From Winogradskyella thalassocola (GTDB lineage Bacteria; Bacteroidota; Bacteroidia; Flavobacteriales; Flavobacteriaceae): DNA of 64,000 nucleotides. Below the pieces are notes generated by a model. That model was given only the letters and a program-made list of their open reading frames with translations. It ran no database searches and was not told the origin of the DNA. This document shows positions 1-7,639 of the stretch, piece after piece. Where the stretch lies: assembly GCF_900099995.1 (NCBI RefSeq), contig NZ_FNCZ01000005.1:149456-213455 (forward strand), written 5' to 3'. How positions within the stretch are numbered: position 1 is the stretch's first letter; the number at the start of each line of letters is the position of its first letter. The translations under genes were made by a program, and so were the position numbers.

Positions 1-194
1 TCATCGCTATCCTTATGATATGGAATAAAAGTAGCATTAGTTGCTTGTTTTGCATAGTTATGAGTTGCATTACAATGCTCAACAGCTAAAGTATTCGTAG
101 TGTTATTAAAAGCGTCATTGGCGTGTAAATTAGCAAATGTGCTGAGTAATAAAACTACAACTAAAGATAAATATGTCTTGAAAGTCTTTTTCAT
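1..194 (-). CDS. Secreted protein of unknown function, N-terminal part only
   Basis: The ATG is at 194 and the frame stays open to the left edge of the window, giving the first 64 residues of a longer protein. It begins with a lysine-containing start (MKKTFK), then a hydrophobic stretch (LSLVVVLLLSTFA) and a plausible signal peptidase site near residue 25 (LHA-ND), so export is likely. The visible mature part is Asn/Thr-rich with one Cys and several His. I recognise no family, and the remainder is outside the window. Confidence 0.6.
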   Translation of the reverse strand, partial: MKKTFKTYLSLVVVLLLSTFANLHANDAFNNTTNTLAVEHCNATHNYAKQATNATFIPYHKDSD

Positions 195-489
195 TTCAGG
201 GCTCAAAACTATATCATAAGATTTGAATTTCCAAAAAGCGATAGTTTTAATTTTAATATTGCTATGATAAATATTTCTTAAAGAGAATAACGTGTAATGT
301 TTCTTAAAGAATTTACTCAAGTGCAAGCAACTTTTTTGAAAGCTAAATTGATGAAATACAATCTTGTGCGTCATAAACTACTAAAACAGGTCTTTGCAAT
401 AGCTAAATCAGGATTAATATATGATGGAAACTATAAAAGTATTTTAGTGAAAAATTAATGGGATTTTACTTGTTTTTTAGCACAGTACT
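195..489. other. Intergenic stretch with no recognisable gene
   Basis: This AT-rich stretch separates the secreted protein from the toxin-antitoxin module. I see no reading frame with recognisable content, no RNA gene and no convincing terminator hairpin. Its right end meets the inverted repeat at 490. Confidence 0.5.
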
Positions 490-506
490 TTGTTGTGTGC
501 AGTTTT

Positions 507-809
507 TTATTTCAGTCGTTTTTTAATGTCCATTCTTTGATGCAAGACTCTAATGATTTCCACAATTTCATTTTCGACTTTTCTGTAAAAAATCAGATGA
601 GATTTTGTTTTAGTCACCCGATAATTTTTTCGAGTTTGTTCAGCGGATTTTCCAATCAGATAGTTGTCCGCAATAAATTCAATTTCAGCTATTATTAAAT
701 CGTAATATCTGTCTGCTTGTTCTTTAGACCATTTGTTAAGCGTATAAATCCAAATTTTGTCTAAATCCTCAATCGCTTGTTGGCTTATGCGATATTTATG
801 TTTACTCAT
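507..809 (-). CDS. parE: ParE/RelE-family toxin
   Basis: This 100-residue protein has the layout of a ParE-type toxin: an N-terminal beta strand (YRISQQAIEDL), a helical hairpin (residues about 12-45) and a C-terminal strand pair ending in IRVLHQRMD, which matches the family's typical IRVLHxRRD ending. ParE toxins classically poison DNA gyrase and RelE relatives cleave mRNA; the sequence does not settle which applies. The ATG overlaps the upstream antitoxin stop (ATGA at 806-809), the usual translational coupling of such pairs. A role in stabilising a cassette is plausible. Confidence 0.85.
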   Translation of the reverse strand: MSKHKYRISQQAIEDLDKIWIYTLNKWSKEQADRYYDLIIAEIEFIADNYLIGKSAEQTRKNYRVTKTKSHLIFYRKVENEIVEIIRVLHQRMDIKKRLK

Positions 810-1048
810 AAGTGTTTACGATGTAATTCTTTCAGATGTTGTTTTGGGTCAAAATTTTCAACAAACCCGCTATTTTCTCCAACTTCGAGAGCTTTAATCA
901 GTTCTCTTTCCTTTTTTTCTTCACGTTCTAACAAACGTAATGCGGAACGAATTACTTCGCTAACCGAACCATATCTTCCAGAGTTTACTTCTTCTCTGAT
1001 AAAATCCTCAAAATGATTTCCGAGTGATATTGATGTGTTTTTTCCCAT
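806..1048 (-). CDS. parD: ParD-type ribbon-helix-helix antitoxin
   Basis: I place the start at 1048, giving 80 residues beginning MGKNTSISLG; a longer in-frame start at 1123 would add an unrelated hydrophobic leader and run through the flanking inverted repeat. The N-terminal half (SISLGNHFEDFIREEV, then GRYGSVSEVIRSALRLLE) is the ribbon-helix-helix DNA-binding fold of CC2985/ParD antitoxins. The acidic C-terminal tail would wrap the toxin. The gene is first in the minus-strand pair and overlaps parE by 4 bases. The protein probably represses its own promoter together with the toxin, as is usual for the family. Confidence 0.85.
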   Translation of the reverse strand: MGKNTSISLGNHFEDFIREEVNSGRYGSVSEVIRSALRLLEREEKKERELIKALEVGENSGFVENFDPKQHLKELHRKHL

Positions 1049-1190
1049 TTCGACTATAAATTTACTCAAATATACCAAATCTTGGTAACGTAGCCAAATT
1101 GCACACAACAAGTTATATAACAATAAATATAAACAATATCCCTCATTGTTTTCGGGATAAGATATCTTTTATATCAAGTGATAAGAATTC

Positions 1191-1619
1191 TTATGTCTTA
1201 ATCATATCCCTATATTCTTCAAAAAAAGCTTCAAATAAACTCATATTTTCATTAAAGAATTCCATAACAACTCTCCATGTGTTTTTGTTATGGATTGATA
1301 CCTTTTGTTCTAAGGGCAAGTAGATGCGCGAAATTTCTTTGCCGTTCTCTAAAAAGTATTCTTCATTGTATATAACTTCGGGTAAGTAGTCGTTTTTCAG
1401 AATACCTTTTAAAGCCACAAGTTTTTCCCAGCAGTTAATTCGGTTTTCTAAATCATCTTCAAGATCTAATGCAATTAATGCCGACTTGTTATCAAAATGA
1501 AATTTAAAAGAAAACCCTTTAATTTTGGTATCATATAAAACCCATTTTCTTGGAAATGATTTACCGAAACTGGTCCAGAATTCTTGTCTTAATAATCTTG
1601 ATTCTTCTTTTGAAAACAT
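1191..1619 (-). CDS. DUF4268 domain protein
   Basis: This 142-residue soluble protein matches the DUF4268 pattern: an N-terminal segment RQEFWTSFGKSF, a central K-x-FSFKF strand, and a Trp/acid-rich C-terminal half (WEKLVALKG, then IYLPLEQ). The family's function is unknown, although DUF4268 occurs at the C-terminus of some nuclease-like proteins. The gene is last in an apparent minus-strand operon (methyltransferase, ZIP transporter, DUF4268): its start codon at 1619 directly abuts the ZIP stop codon at 1620. It has no signal peptide or membrane segment. Confidence 0.75.
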   Translation of the reverse strand: MFSKEESRLLRQEFWTSFGKSFPRKWVLYDTKIKGFSFKFHFDNKSALIALDLEDDLENRINCWEKLVALKGILKNDYLPEVIYNEEYFLENGKEISRIYLPLEQKVSIHNKNTWRVVMEFFNENMSLFEAFFEEYRDMIKT

Positions 1620-2294
1620 TTAGATGAAATAAGCAATTAATATTCCTAAACAGATCGCAATCAACTTAGATAAATTAAATTTATGCCCTTCTCCAGATTC
1701 AAATAAAATCGTGGTAGAAATATGCAAAAAGATACCTATCACGATCGCATTAATGACATCTACATAAGTTGCCATAAAGCTAGAGTGATTAGAAATAAAC
1801 GTACCTAATGGTGTCATAGCGGCGAATACAACCAAGAAACTTATGATCTGTAATTTACTATAAGTAGATTTTAATAAAAAGGCGGTTATTAAAATGGCGA
1901 TAGGAATTTTATGAATTAATACACCATAAACCATATCATTATGCTGGTGAATTGGAAAGCCTTCTAAAAAACTATGAATACATAAACTGATAAAAAGTAA
2001 CCAAGGAAATTCGTTATCGTCCTCATGGATATGTACATGGCCATGTTCAGCTCCTTTAGAAAAGAATTCTAAAATGATTTGAAGTAAAATACCACACATT
2101 ATATACAAACCAGTGAGCTTGGCATCAATGTGATGATAGACTTCTGGTAACAAATCAAAGAGTGTCAGTGCCAATAAAAATGCACCACTAAAAGATAAAA
2201 GCAATTTGGTATATATTGACTTTTGTTTTTTAGTTACTAAAGCAATAGCAACACCGATGATAACGGCAAGTAATGGTAATAAATAGCTATTCAT
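1620..2294 (-). CDS. ZIP-family metal transporter
   Basis: The 224-residue protein has about seven to eight hydrophobic segments. It carries the ZIP-family metal-site motifs in the central helices: HSFLEGFPI (His and Glu in TM4, about residues 110-118) and HKIPIAI (His in TM5, about residues 131-137). A His-rich loop (HGHVHIHEDD, about residues 86-95) precedes them. ZIP proteins move Zn2+ or other divalent cations into the cytoplasm. The gene starts 6 bases after the methyltransferase stop and abuts DUF4268, so the three are probably cotranscribed. The exact metal cannot be read from sequence. Confidence 0.88.
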   Translation of the reverse strand: MNSYLLPLLAVIIGVAIALVTKKQKSIYTKLLLSFSGAFLLALTLFDLLPEVYHHIDAKLTGLYIMCGILLQIILEFFSKGAEHGHVHIHEDDNEFPWLLFISLCIHSFLEGFPIHQHNDMVYGVLIHKIPIAILITAFLLKSTYSKLQIISFLVVFAAMTPLGTFISNHSSFMATYVDVINAIVIGIFLHISTTILFESGEGHKFNLSKLIAICLGILIAYFI

Positions 2295-2299
2295 GCAGT

Positions 2300-3031
2300 T
2301 TACTTAAAAATCATAATCATACGTTCAGATGTCTGAGTATGATATTTGTGTAATTTATAATCTCCAAAAACATCCAACAAATGTACTCCGGCTTTTTCAA
2401 AAAGCGCTTCAAAATCGTTTAGTGTAAAAGCTTTGACACGTTCCTGAAATTCAAAAAGTTCACCGTCAGCTTCAAAACTAATATCTTTTATGATGTAGCC
2501 ATCCTTAACCGATCGTTTTTGATAAAAATCAATACCTTCAACCGTTTTTACATCCTCGTCAATTAAATTTTCAATAACGTAATTGGTGTTCATAAAATCA
2601 ATAACACCAAATCCAAATTCATTTAATTCCGCTTGAATAGATTTTATAGTTTCAAGATTACATTTTTCGTCTTCAAAATAACCAAAACTTGTAAAAAGAT
2701 TAAAAACAGCATCAAAAGTATCAGGATAAGGTTTACTCATATCGTGAACCTTAAACTTCAGTGATTCATTTTCAAATTGCTCAGCATAAGCAATACTTTG
2801 TTCTGATAAATCGGCTCCTGTAACATTATAGCCTAAAGAATTTAGGTAGACTGAATGTCTTCCTTTTCCACATGCTAAATCTAGAATTTTACCTTGTTCT
2901 GGGATGTTAAGATAATTGGTTAGGTTATCCATGAAATCCTGAGCTTCAGTGTAGTTTCTGTCTTTATATAAGATATGGTAGTAAGGTGTATCAAACCACG
3001 ATGCGTACCATTGTTTTACTGGTTTAGTCAT
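2300..3031 (-). CDS. Class I SAM-dependent methyltransferase, substrate unknown
   Basis: The 243-residue protein has a clear SAM-binding motif I at residues 49-60 (ILDLACGKGRHS), followed by the acidic strand end GADLS and a motif IV-like region (FDAVFNLFTSFGYF). It begins with a Trp/Tyr-rich segment (QWYASWFDTPYYHILY) typical of a widespread Bacteroidota small-molecule methyltransferase group. It heads the minus-strand operon with the ZIP transporter. The leader contains an unusual hairpin (3038-3056) that would pair an AGGAG just upstream of the start. The substrate cannot be assigned. Confidence 0.85.
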   Translation of the reverse strand: MTKPVKQWYASWFDTPYYHILYKDRNYTEAQDFMDNLTNYLNIPEQGKILDLACGKGRHSVYLNSLGYNVTGADLSEQSIAYAEQFENESLKFKVHDMSKPYPDTFDAVFNLFTSFGYFEDEKCNLETIKSIQAELNEFGFGVIDFMNTNYVIENLIDEDVKTVEGIDFYQKRSVKDGYIIKDISFEADGELFEFQERVKAFTLNDFEALFEKAGVHLLDVFGDYKLHKYHTQTSERMIMIFK

Positions 3032-3037
3032 ATTTAT

Positions 3038-3056
3038 CTCCTAATAAAAGTAGGAG
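3038..3056 (-). promoter_or_regulatory. Leader hairpin sequestering an AGGAG before the methyltransferase start
   Basis: Read on the minus strand, CTCCTA pairs with TAGGAG across a 7-base loop, and AGGAG lies seven bases before the ATG at 3031. Bacteroidota rarely rely on Shine-Dalgarno pairing, so a good match that is also sequestered is unusual here. Whether it functions is inference. Confidence 0.4.
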
Positions 3057-3126
3057 TCACTTAAGTTAAAATTTCGTAATGACGCGTCCTATTACAATTT
3101 TAGGATGTCATGCTGCAAAAATACTG

Positions 3127-3134
3127 TATTTTTG
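3127..3134 (+). promoter_or_regulatory. -7 promoter box (TATTTTTG) of the RNA methyltransferase gene
   Basis: TATTTTTG matches the Bacteroidetes TAnnTTTG -7 consensus, 20 bases before the ATG at 3155. It argues that the in-frame upstream start at 3110 is not used, because that would lie upstream of the transcription start. Confidence 0.5.
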
Positions 3135-3154
3135 CATTCTATTTGACGGAACTT

Positions 3155-4312
3155 ATGGAAGATAATTACAAGATGTTAGCCAAAACACTATTTGGCTTCG
3201 AAGATATATTAGCAAAAGAACTTACACAACTTGGTGCCATGAAAGTGGTAAAAGGGATACGGAATGTGAGTTTTGAAGGTGATAAAGGCTTTATGTATAA
3301 AGCCAATCTTGGACTTAGAACGGCTATAAAAATACTTAAACCGATTCATTCTTTTAGAGTGAACAAAGAAGAGGATCTTTACAAAAATGTAAAGAAGATG
3401 AAGTGGGAAGAGTACCTAAAATCTACAGGGTCTTTGGCTGTTGATGCTACAGTACATAATAGCGTGTTTACCCATTCGCTATACACAGCTTTAAAAACTA
3501 AAGATGCGATTGTAGATCGCTTTAGAGATATTGATGGTACACGTCCGGATGTAGATTTGCGTTTTCCAGATTTAAAAATAAATGTGCATATAGATCGTCA
3601 ACTTTGTACCATTTCGTTGGATACTTCTGGAGAATCATTGCACAGACGTGGCTATAAAACGGCTACAAACATTGCGCCTATAAATGAAGTTTTAGCCGCA
3701 GGATTAATTATGATGAGTGGTTGGGATGGTCAATCAGATTTTATGGATCCGATGTGTGGTAGTGGAACTATGTTGGCAGAAGCGGCTATGATTGCTTGTA
3801 ATATTCCACCCAACTTAATGCGAAAGGAATTTGGTTTTGAACGTTGGGAAGATTGGGATGTCGAATTGTTTGAAACGATTGAAGATTCACTCTTAAAGAA
3901 AACCCGCGATTTTCATCATAAAATAATTGGTTACGACAAATCGCCTTCAGCAATTGTTAAAGCCAAAGAGAATATAAAGAATGCGCATTTAGATGAGTTT
4001 GTGCATATTCAGCATGAAGATTTCTTCAAAACTCAAAAATCGGGTAGCGAAAAACTACACATGGTTTTTAATCCTCCTTATGGTGAGCGTTTAGAAAATT
4101 TAAATGTGGAAGAATTTTATGGTAATATAGGAACGACCCTAAAACATGGATACCCTAATACCAATGCGTGGTTAATTACCTCTAATTTGGAAGCTTTAAA
4201 ATCTGTAGGTTTAAGACCTTCACGAAAAATAAAAGTCTTTAATGCAAAGCTTGAAGCACGTTTGGTGAAGTACGAAATGTATGAAGGTAGTAAGAAGACT
4301 CATAAGCAGTAG
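3155..4312 (+). CDS. THUMP-domain SAM-dependent RNA methyltransferase
   Basis: This 385-residue protein has an N-terminal ferredoxin-like/THUMP region (about residues 1-150; AKTLFGFEDILAKEL at the start) followed by a Rossmann methyltransferase. The methyltransferase carries motif I DPMCGSGT at 198-205 and the catalytic NPPYGERL at 306-313. This is the architecture of the RlmL N-terminal half / YpsC family, which makes N2-methylguanosine in 23S rRNA. The start at 3155 was chosen because a -7 box lies between it and the upstream alternative. The gene is monocistronic, and the THUMP domain is thought to position the RNA substrate. Confidence 0.88.
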   Translation: MEDNYKMLAKTLFGFEDILAKELTQLGAMKVVKGIRNVSFEGDKGFMYKANLGLRTAIKILKPIHSFRVNKEEDLYKNVKKMKWEEYLKSTGSLAVDATVHNSVFTHSLYTALKTKDAIVDRFRDIDGTRPDVDLRFPDLKINVHIDRQLCTISLDTSGESLHRRGYKTATNIAPINEVLAAGLIMMSGWDGQSDFMDPMCGSGTMLAEAAMIACNIPPNLMRKEFGFERWEDWDVELFETIEDSLLKKTRDFHHKIIGYDKSPSAIVKAKENIKNAHLDEFVHIQHEDFFKTQKSGSEKLHMVFNPPYGERLENLNVEEFYGNIGTTLKHGYPNTNAWLITSNLEALKSVGLRPSRKIKVFNAKLEARLVKYEMYEGSKKTHKQ

Positions 4313-4315
4313 GTT

Positions 4316-4346
4316 AGTGTTCAGTGTTCAGTTGGCAGTGTTCAGT
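4316..4346. repeat. Three copies of a short AGTGTTCAGT repeat
   Basis: The decamer AGTGTTCAGT occurs at 4316-4325, 4323-4332 and 4337-4346 in the gap between convergent genes. This low-complexity intergenic sequence has no coding content and no obvious function. Confidence 0.6.
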
Positions 4347-4479
4347 AACCAGTTTTCTGTTGTAGTTTTGGTAATTCATTAGTTATTCTTGATGAGTCTC
4401 TGTGAAAGGTTTTTTAGTTTTTAGTCACCGTAATTATTTAGTACTCAAATTTTCATCTTTGTGCCTTTGCGAGAACGAC

Positions 4480-4956
4480 TTACCGCTCTAGGTTTTCCAG
4501 CTGCAAATTATAATCATATTGTAAGTCTTCGTGCAACACTTTAATTTTTTTCTTCACAGATAGCACTTGACGTTCATATAAGTTACTCAGCGTAACATTT
4601 CTATGAATAGAAGGTTTTAGATCATTCATCTGTTCACAGAAATAGAGTAGGAGTTCCACTTCTGTCGTTTTCTTCAAAGAATAGCGACTATACACACGGA
4701 TCTCTCTGAGAATCTTCCGTATTGTTTTCTTCATATAGAAATAGCTATCGGTATTGATGCCTTCAAACAAATTATCTAAACTTGCTTTTACACTGGCGAT
4801 ATAACCATCCTCATCATGAGATTCGAATAACAAATAGGTGAGTAGTGCTTTGTTCTCTTTTTTAAATTTCCCTAAACGTAAGCACAATTCTAACAACTCT
4901 TCTTGTGAGAGATGTTTTAATTCTTTTTTTATGGTAACGATAGATTCAATCTTCAT
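4480..4956 (-). CDS. Conserved-looking hypothetical protein
   Basis: This 158-residue, highly charged and mostly helical protein has no signal peptide or membrane segment. It starts KIESIVTIKKELKHLSQEELLELCLRLGKF, which looks like a small helical bundle. The middle is rich in Lys, Arg and Tyr (YMKKTIRKILREIRVYSRYS). I do not recognise a family. It stands alone between two convergent or codirectional genes, with AT-rich spacers on both sides. Codon use looks like its neighbours, so it is probably a resident gene rather than a recent arrival. Confidence 0.65.
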   Translation of the reverse strand: MKIESIVTIKKELKHLSQEELLELCLRLGKFKKENKALLTYLLFESHDEDGYIASVKASLDNLFEGINTDSYFYMKKTIRKILREIRVYSRYSLKKTTEVELLLYFCEQMNDLKPSIHRNVTLSNLYERQVLSVKKKIKVLHEDLQYDYNLQLENLER

Positions 4957-5073
4957 GCTCTAAATTTAAGGTTTTTCGTTTAGTTATAAATAAAACGTTT
5001 TCTAAAACTAAAAGCAGCTAATTATATTTTATAATTAACTGCTTTATTATAATTTTCAAACTAAAATTTAGAT

Positions 5074-7485
5074 CTATCTCAATTTCGGATAATCTGCAGG
5101 ACTCAACTCATGCATGACGTCGTATATCGCTTCAAAAATATCTTCTGCAGAAGGCTTTGAGAAATAATCACCATCAGTACCATAGGCTGGTCTGTGTGGT
5201 TTTGCAGCTAAGGTTTTTGGAGTGCTATCTAAATACTGAAATGCATTTTGTGTATTTAAAATTTCATTAAGAATATAAGCAGAAGCTCCTCCTTTAACAT
5301 CTTCATCAATTACCATCACACGGTTGGTTTTGGCAATACTTTTTACGATATCATGATTTAAATCAAAAGGCAACAATGATTGTACATCAACGATTTCCGC
5401 ATCAATACCAACCACTTGCAATTCTTTTGCCGCTTTTTCTACTAAACGCAATGTTGAGCCATAAGATACTAATGTAATATCCTCACCTTCTCTAATTGTT
5501 TCTACAACTCCAAGCGGAGTTTTAAACTTACCGATATTATTCGGTAATTTTTCTTTTAATCTGTAACCGTTTAAGCATTCCACCACTAAAGCAGGTTCGT
5601 CACTATCTAATAACGTATTATAAAAACCAGCAGCTTTAGTCATGTTTCTTGGCACTAAGACATGTATACCTCTAATTAAATTCAGTACACCTCCCATTTG
5701 CGATCCAGAATGCCAAATTCCTTCTAATCTATGACCACGAGTTCTTACAATTAAAGGTGCTTTTTGGCGACCTTTTGTTCTGTATTGAACCGTTGCTAGA
5801 TCATCGCTCATTATTTGAAGTGCATACATAATGTAATCCAAATACTGAATTTCTGCAATAGGTCTTAAACCACGCATCGCCATTCCAATACCTTGGCCTA
5901 TAATCGTTGCTTCTCTAATCCCCGTATCTGAAACTCTGAGCTCTCCATGTTTTTCTTGAAGACCCTCTAAACCTTGATTAACATCTCCGATATAACCAGC
6001 ATCTTCTCCAAAAATTAAAGCTTCCGGATAGTTGCTAAATATAGCATCGAAATTTTCTCTTAAAACAACACGTCCATCAACCTCTTCTGCGTTAGCATCG
6101 TAAGTTGGAAGAAGCTCTGTTTGGTTTAAAGCACTTTGCTGTGATTCGCTATGTAAATGCGAACTGTATTTAGGTTGAATGGTATTAATATAATTTGTAA
6201 TCCAATTTTGAAGAGCCGTTTTTTCTGAAGACGATTCAGAAACCACATAACGTAATGCTTTTCTAGTCGCCGTAAGTATATTGCGACGTAGCGGTTCGTC
6301 AAAACCTTCTAATTCGTTCTTTAGCTTCGTAATAAAAACACCATTAGGGCTTGATGCTGCTAAAAGCTCTAACAAACTAAGTGCTTCTTTACGCTCAGCT
6401 ATTATAGGATTTATACAAGCTGCCCAAGCTGCTTTTTTACCTTCTCTAACGTCTTTTTTAATAGTGCGTTCTATTGCTGTTAATTCTTCGTCTGTAGCAA
6501 TGTTATTCTCTATAATCCAAAGGCGCATTTGTACATTACAATCGTATTCTGCTTCCCATTTTAAACGCTCTTTATTTTTATAACGTTCATGAGACCCAGA
6601 CGTAGAATGCCCTTGTGGTTGAGTTAATTCTTGAACATGAATCATTACAGGAACATGTTCATTTCTCGAAATTTTAGCAGCACGTTGGTAGGTATCCATT
6701 AATTCAGGATAATTCCAACCGTTTACTCTAAAAATTTCGTAACCTTTTTGGTCTTCGTTACGTTGAAAACCTTTTAATATTTCTGAAATATTTTCTTTCG
6801 TTGTTTGGTGTCTAGCGTGTACTGAAATTCCGTAATTGTCATCCCAAATACTAATAACCATTGGTACTTGTAATACACCAGCCGCATTTATGGTTTCAAA
6901 AAATAAACCTTCACTTGTACTCGCATTACCAATAGTTCCCCAAGCAATTTCATTACCTTCTTTAGAAAATTTTGTAGTGTCAATGCCGTCAACTTCTCTA
7001 TATATTTTAGAGGCCTGTGCTAAACCTAAAAGTCTAGGCATTTGTCCTGCCGTTGGTGAAATATCTGCACTAGAATTTTTTTGTTCCGTCAGGTTTTTCC
7101 ATTGGCCATTTTCATCTAAACTGTGCGTAGCAAAGTGGCCTCCCATTTGGCGACCAGCGGACATAGGTTCATTGCTGATATCTGTATTGGCATATAAACC
7201 AGCAAAAAATTGCTCAATAGTGAGTTCTCCAATAGCCATCATAAAGGTTTGATCTCTATAATAACCAGATCTAAAATCACCATTCCGAAACGCTTTTGCC
7301 CAGGCGATTTGCGGAATTTCTTTTCCGTCACCAAAAATACCAAACTTAGCCTTTCCGGTTAAAACTTCCCTACGACCAAGTAAACTACATTCACGACTAG
7401 TTACAGCTAGTTTGTAATCGTTTAAAACTTCTGTTTTAAAATCTTCAAATGTAATCTCTGTTTTTGTGTTAGGAATCGTCTTCAT
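5074..7485 (-). CDS. Fused alpha/beta E1 of a 2-oxoacid dehydrogenase complex
   Basis: This 803-residue protein joins both E1 subunits in one chain. Residues about 1-430 are the alpha part, with the thiamine-diphosphate region GTIGNASTSEG and an NYGIS-type ending near 185-222. Residues about 470-803 are the beta part, with FGEDAGYIGD, IGQGIGMAMRG and HRPAYGTDGD. E1 decarboxylates a 2-oxoacid and acetylates or acylates the E2 lipoyl domain; branched-chain 2-oxoacids are the most likely substrate class. Such fusions are common in Bacteroidota. E2 and E3 are not adjacent. A promoter with TACTTTCG as -7 lies 22 bases upstream. Confidence 0.88.
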   Translation of the reverse strand: MKTIPNTKTEITFEDFKTEVLNDYKLAVTSRECSLLGRREVLTGKAKFGIFGDGKEIPQIAWAKAFRNGDFRSGYYRDQTFMMAIGELTIEQFFAGLYANTDISNEPMSAGRQMGGHFATHSLDENGQWKNLTEQKNSSADISPTAGQMPRLLGLAQASKIYREVDGIDTTKFSKEGNEIAWGTIGNASTSEGLFFETINAAGVLQVPMVISIWDDNYGISVHARHQTTKENISEILKGFQRNEDQKGYEIFRVNGWNYPELMDTYQRAAKISRNEHVPVMIHVQELTQPQGHSTSGSHERYKNKERLKWEAEYDCNVQMRLWIIENNIATDEELTAIERTIKKDVREGKKAAWAACINPIIAERKEALSLLELLAASSPNGVFITKLKNELEGFDEPLRRNILTATRKALRYVVSESSSEKTALQNWITNYINTIQPKYSSHLHSESQQSALNQTELLPTYDANAEEVDGRVVLRENFDAIFSNYPEALIFGEDAGYIGDVNQGLEGLQEKHGELRVSDTGIREATIIGQGIGMAMRGLRPIAEIQYLDYIMYALQIMSDDLATVQYRTKGRQKAPLIVRTRGHRLEGIWHSGSQMGGVLNLIRGIHVLVPRNMTKAAGFYNTLLDSDEPALVVECLNGYRLKEKLPNNIGKFKTPLGVVETIREGEDITLVSYGSTLRLVEKAAKELQVVGIDAEIVDVQSLLPFDLNHDIVKSIAKTNRVMVIDEDVKGGASAYILNEILNTQNAFQYLDSTPKTLAAKPHRPAYGTDGDYFSKPSAEDIFEAIYDVMHELSPADYPKLR

Positions 7486-7506
7486 AAAGGCACTTTTTAG
7501 GTCTTG

Positions 7507-7537
7507 CGAAAGTACAAAAAATTAAGATTTAATGCAA
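7507..7537 (-). promoter_or_regulatory. Promoter of the E1 fusion gene
   Basis: On the minus strand, TTG at 7537-7535 is followed after 20 bases by TACTTTCG at 7514-7507. This is close to the Bacteroidetes -33 TTG and -7 TAnnTTTG boxes with proper spacing, just upstream of the ATG at 7485. Confidence 0.5.
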
Positions 7538-7639
7538 GGGTAAGCCGTGTTATAATGTTGTGGTATTCTTAGTTAAATTAAAGATTTACTGATAATACTT
7601 CAAATAATTCTATAATTTTAACTTTTCAATAAGAATTTG

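Larger units (their letters stand above)
490..1111. repeat. Inverted repeats bounding the toxin-antitoxin module
   Basis: The 12-mer TTGTTGTGTGCA at 490-501 recurs exactly inverted as TGCACACAACAA at 1100-1111. Similarity extends a few bases beyond each core (ACTT on one side, TT on the other). The left copy is 6 bp from the toxin stop codon and the right copy about 50 bp upstream of the antitoxin start, so the pair frames the two-gene module almost exactly. This suggests a mobile cassette or its relic. That is inference from the repeat alone, because no transposase or integrase is nearby. Confidence 0.55.

Noticed and set aside
3110-3154. Upstream in-frame start for the THUMP methyltransferase
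   Set aside because: A perfect -7 box lies between it and the start at 3,155, and the added residues are not family-like.
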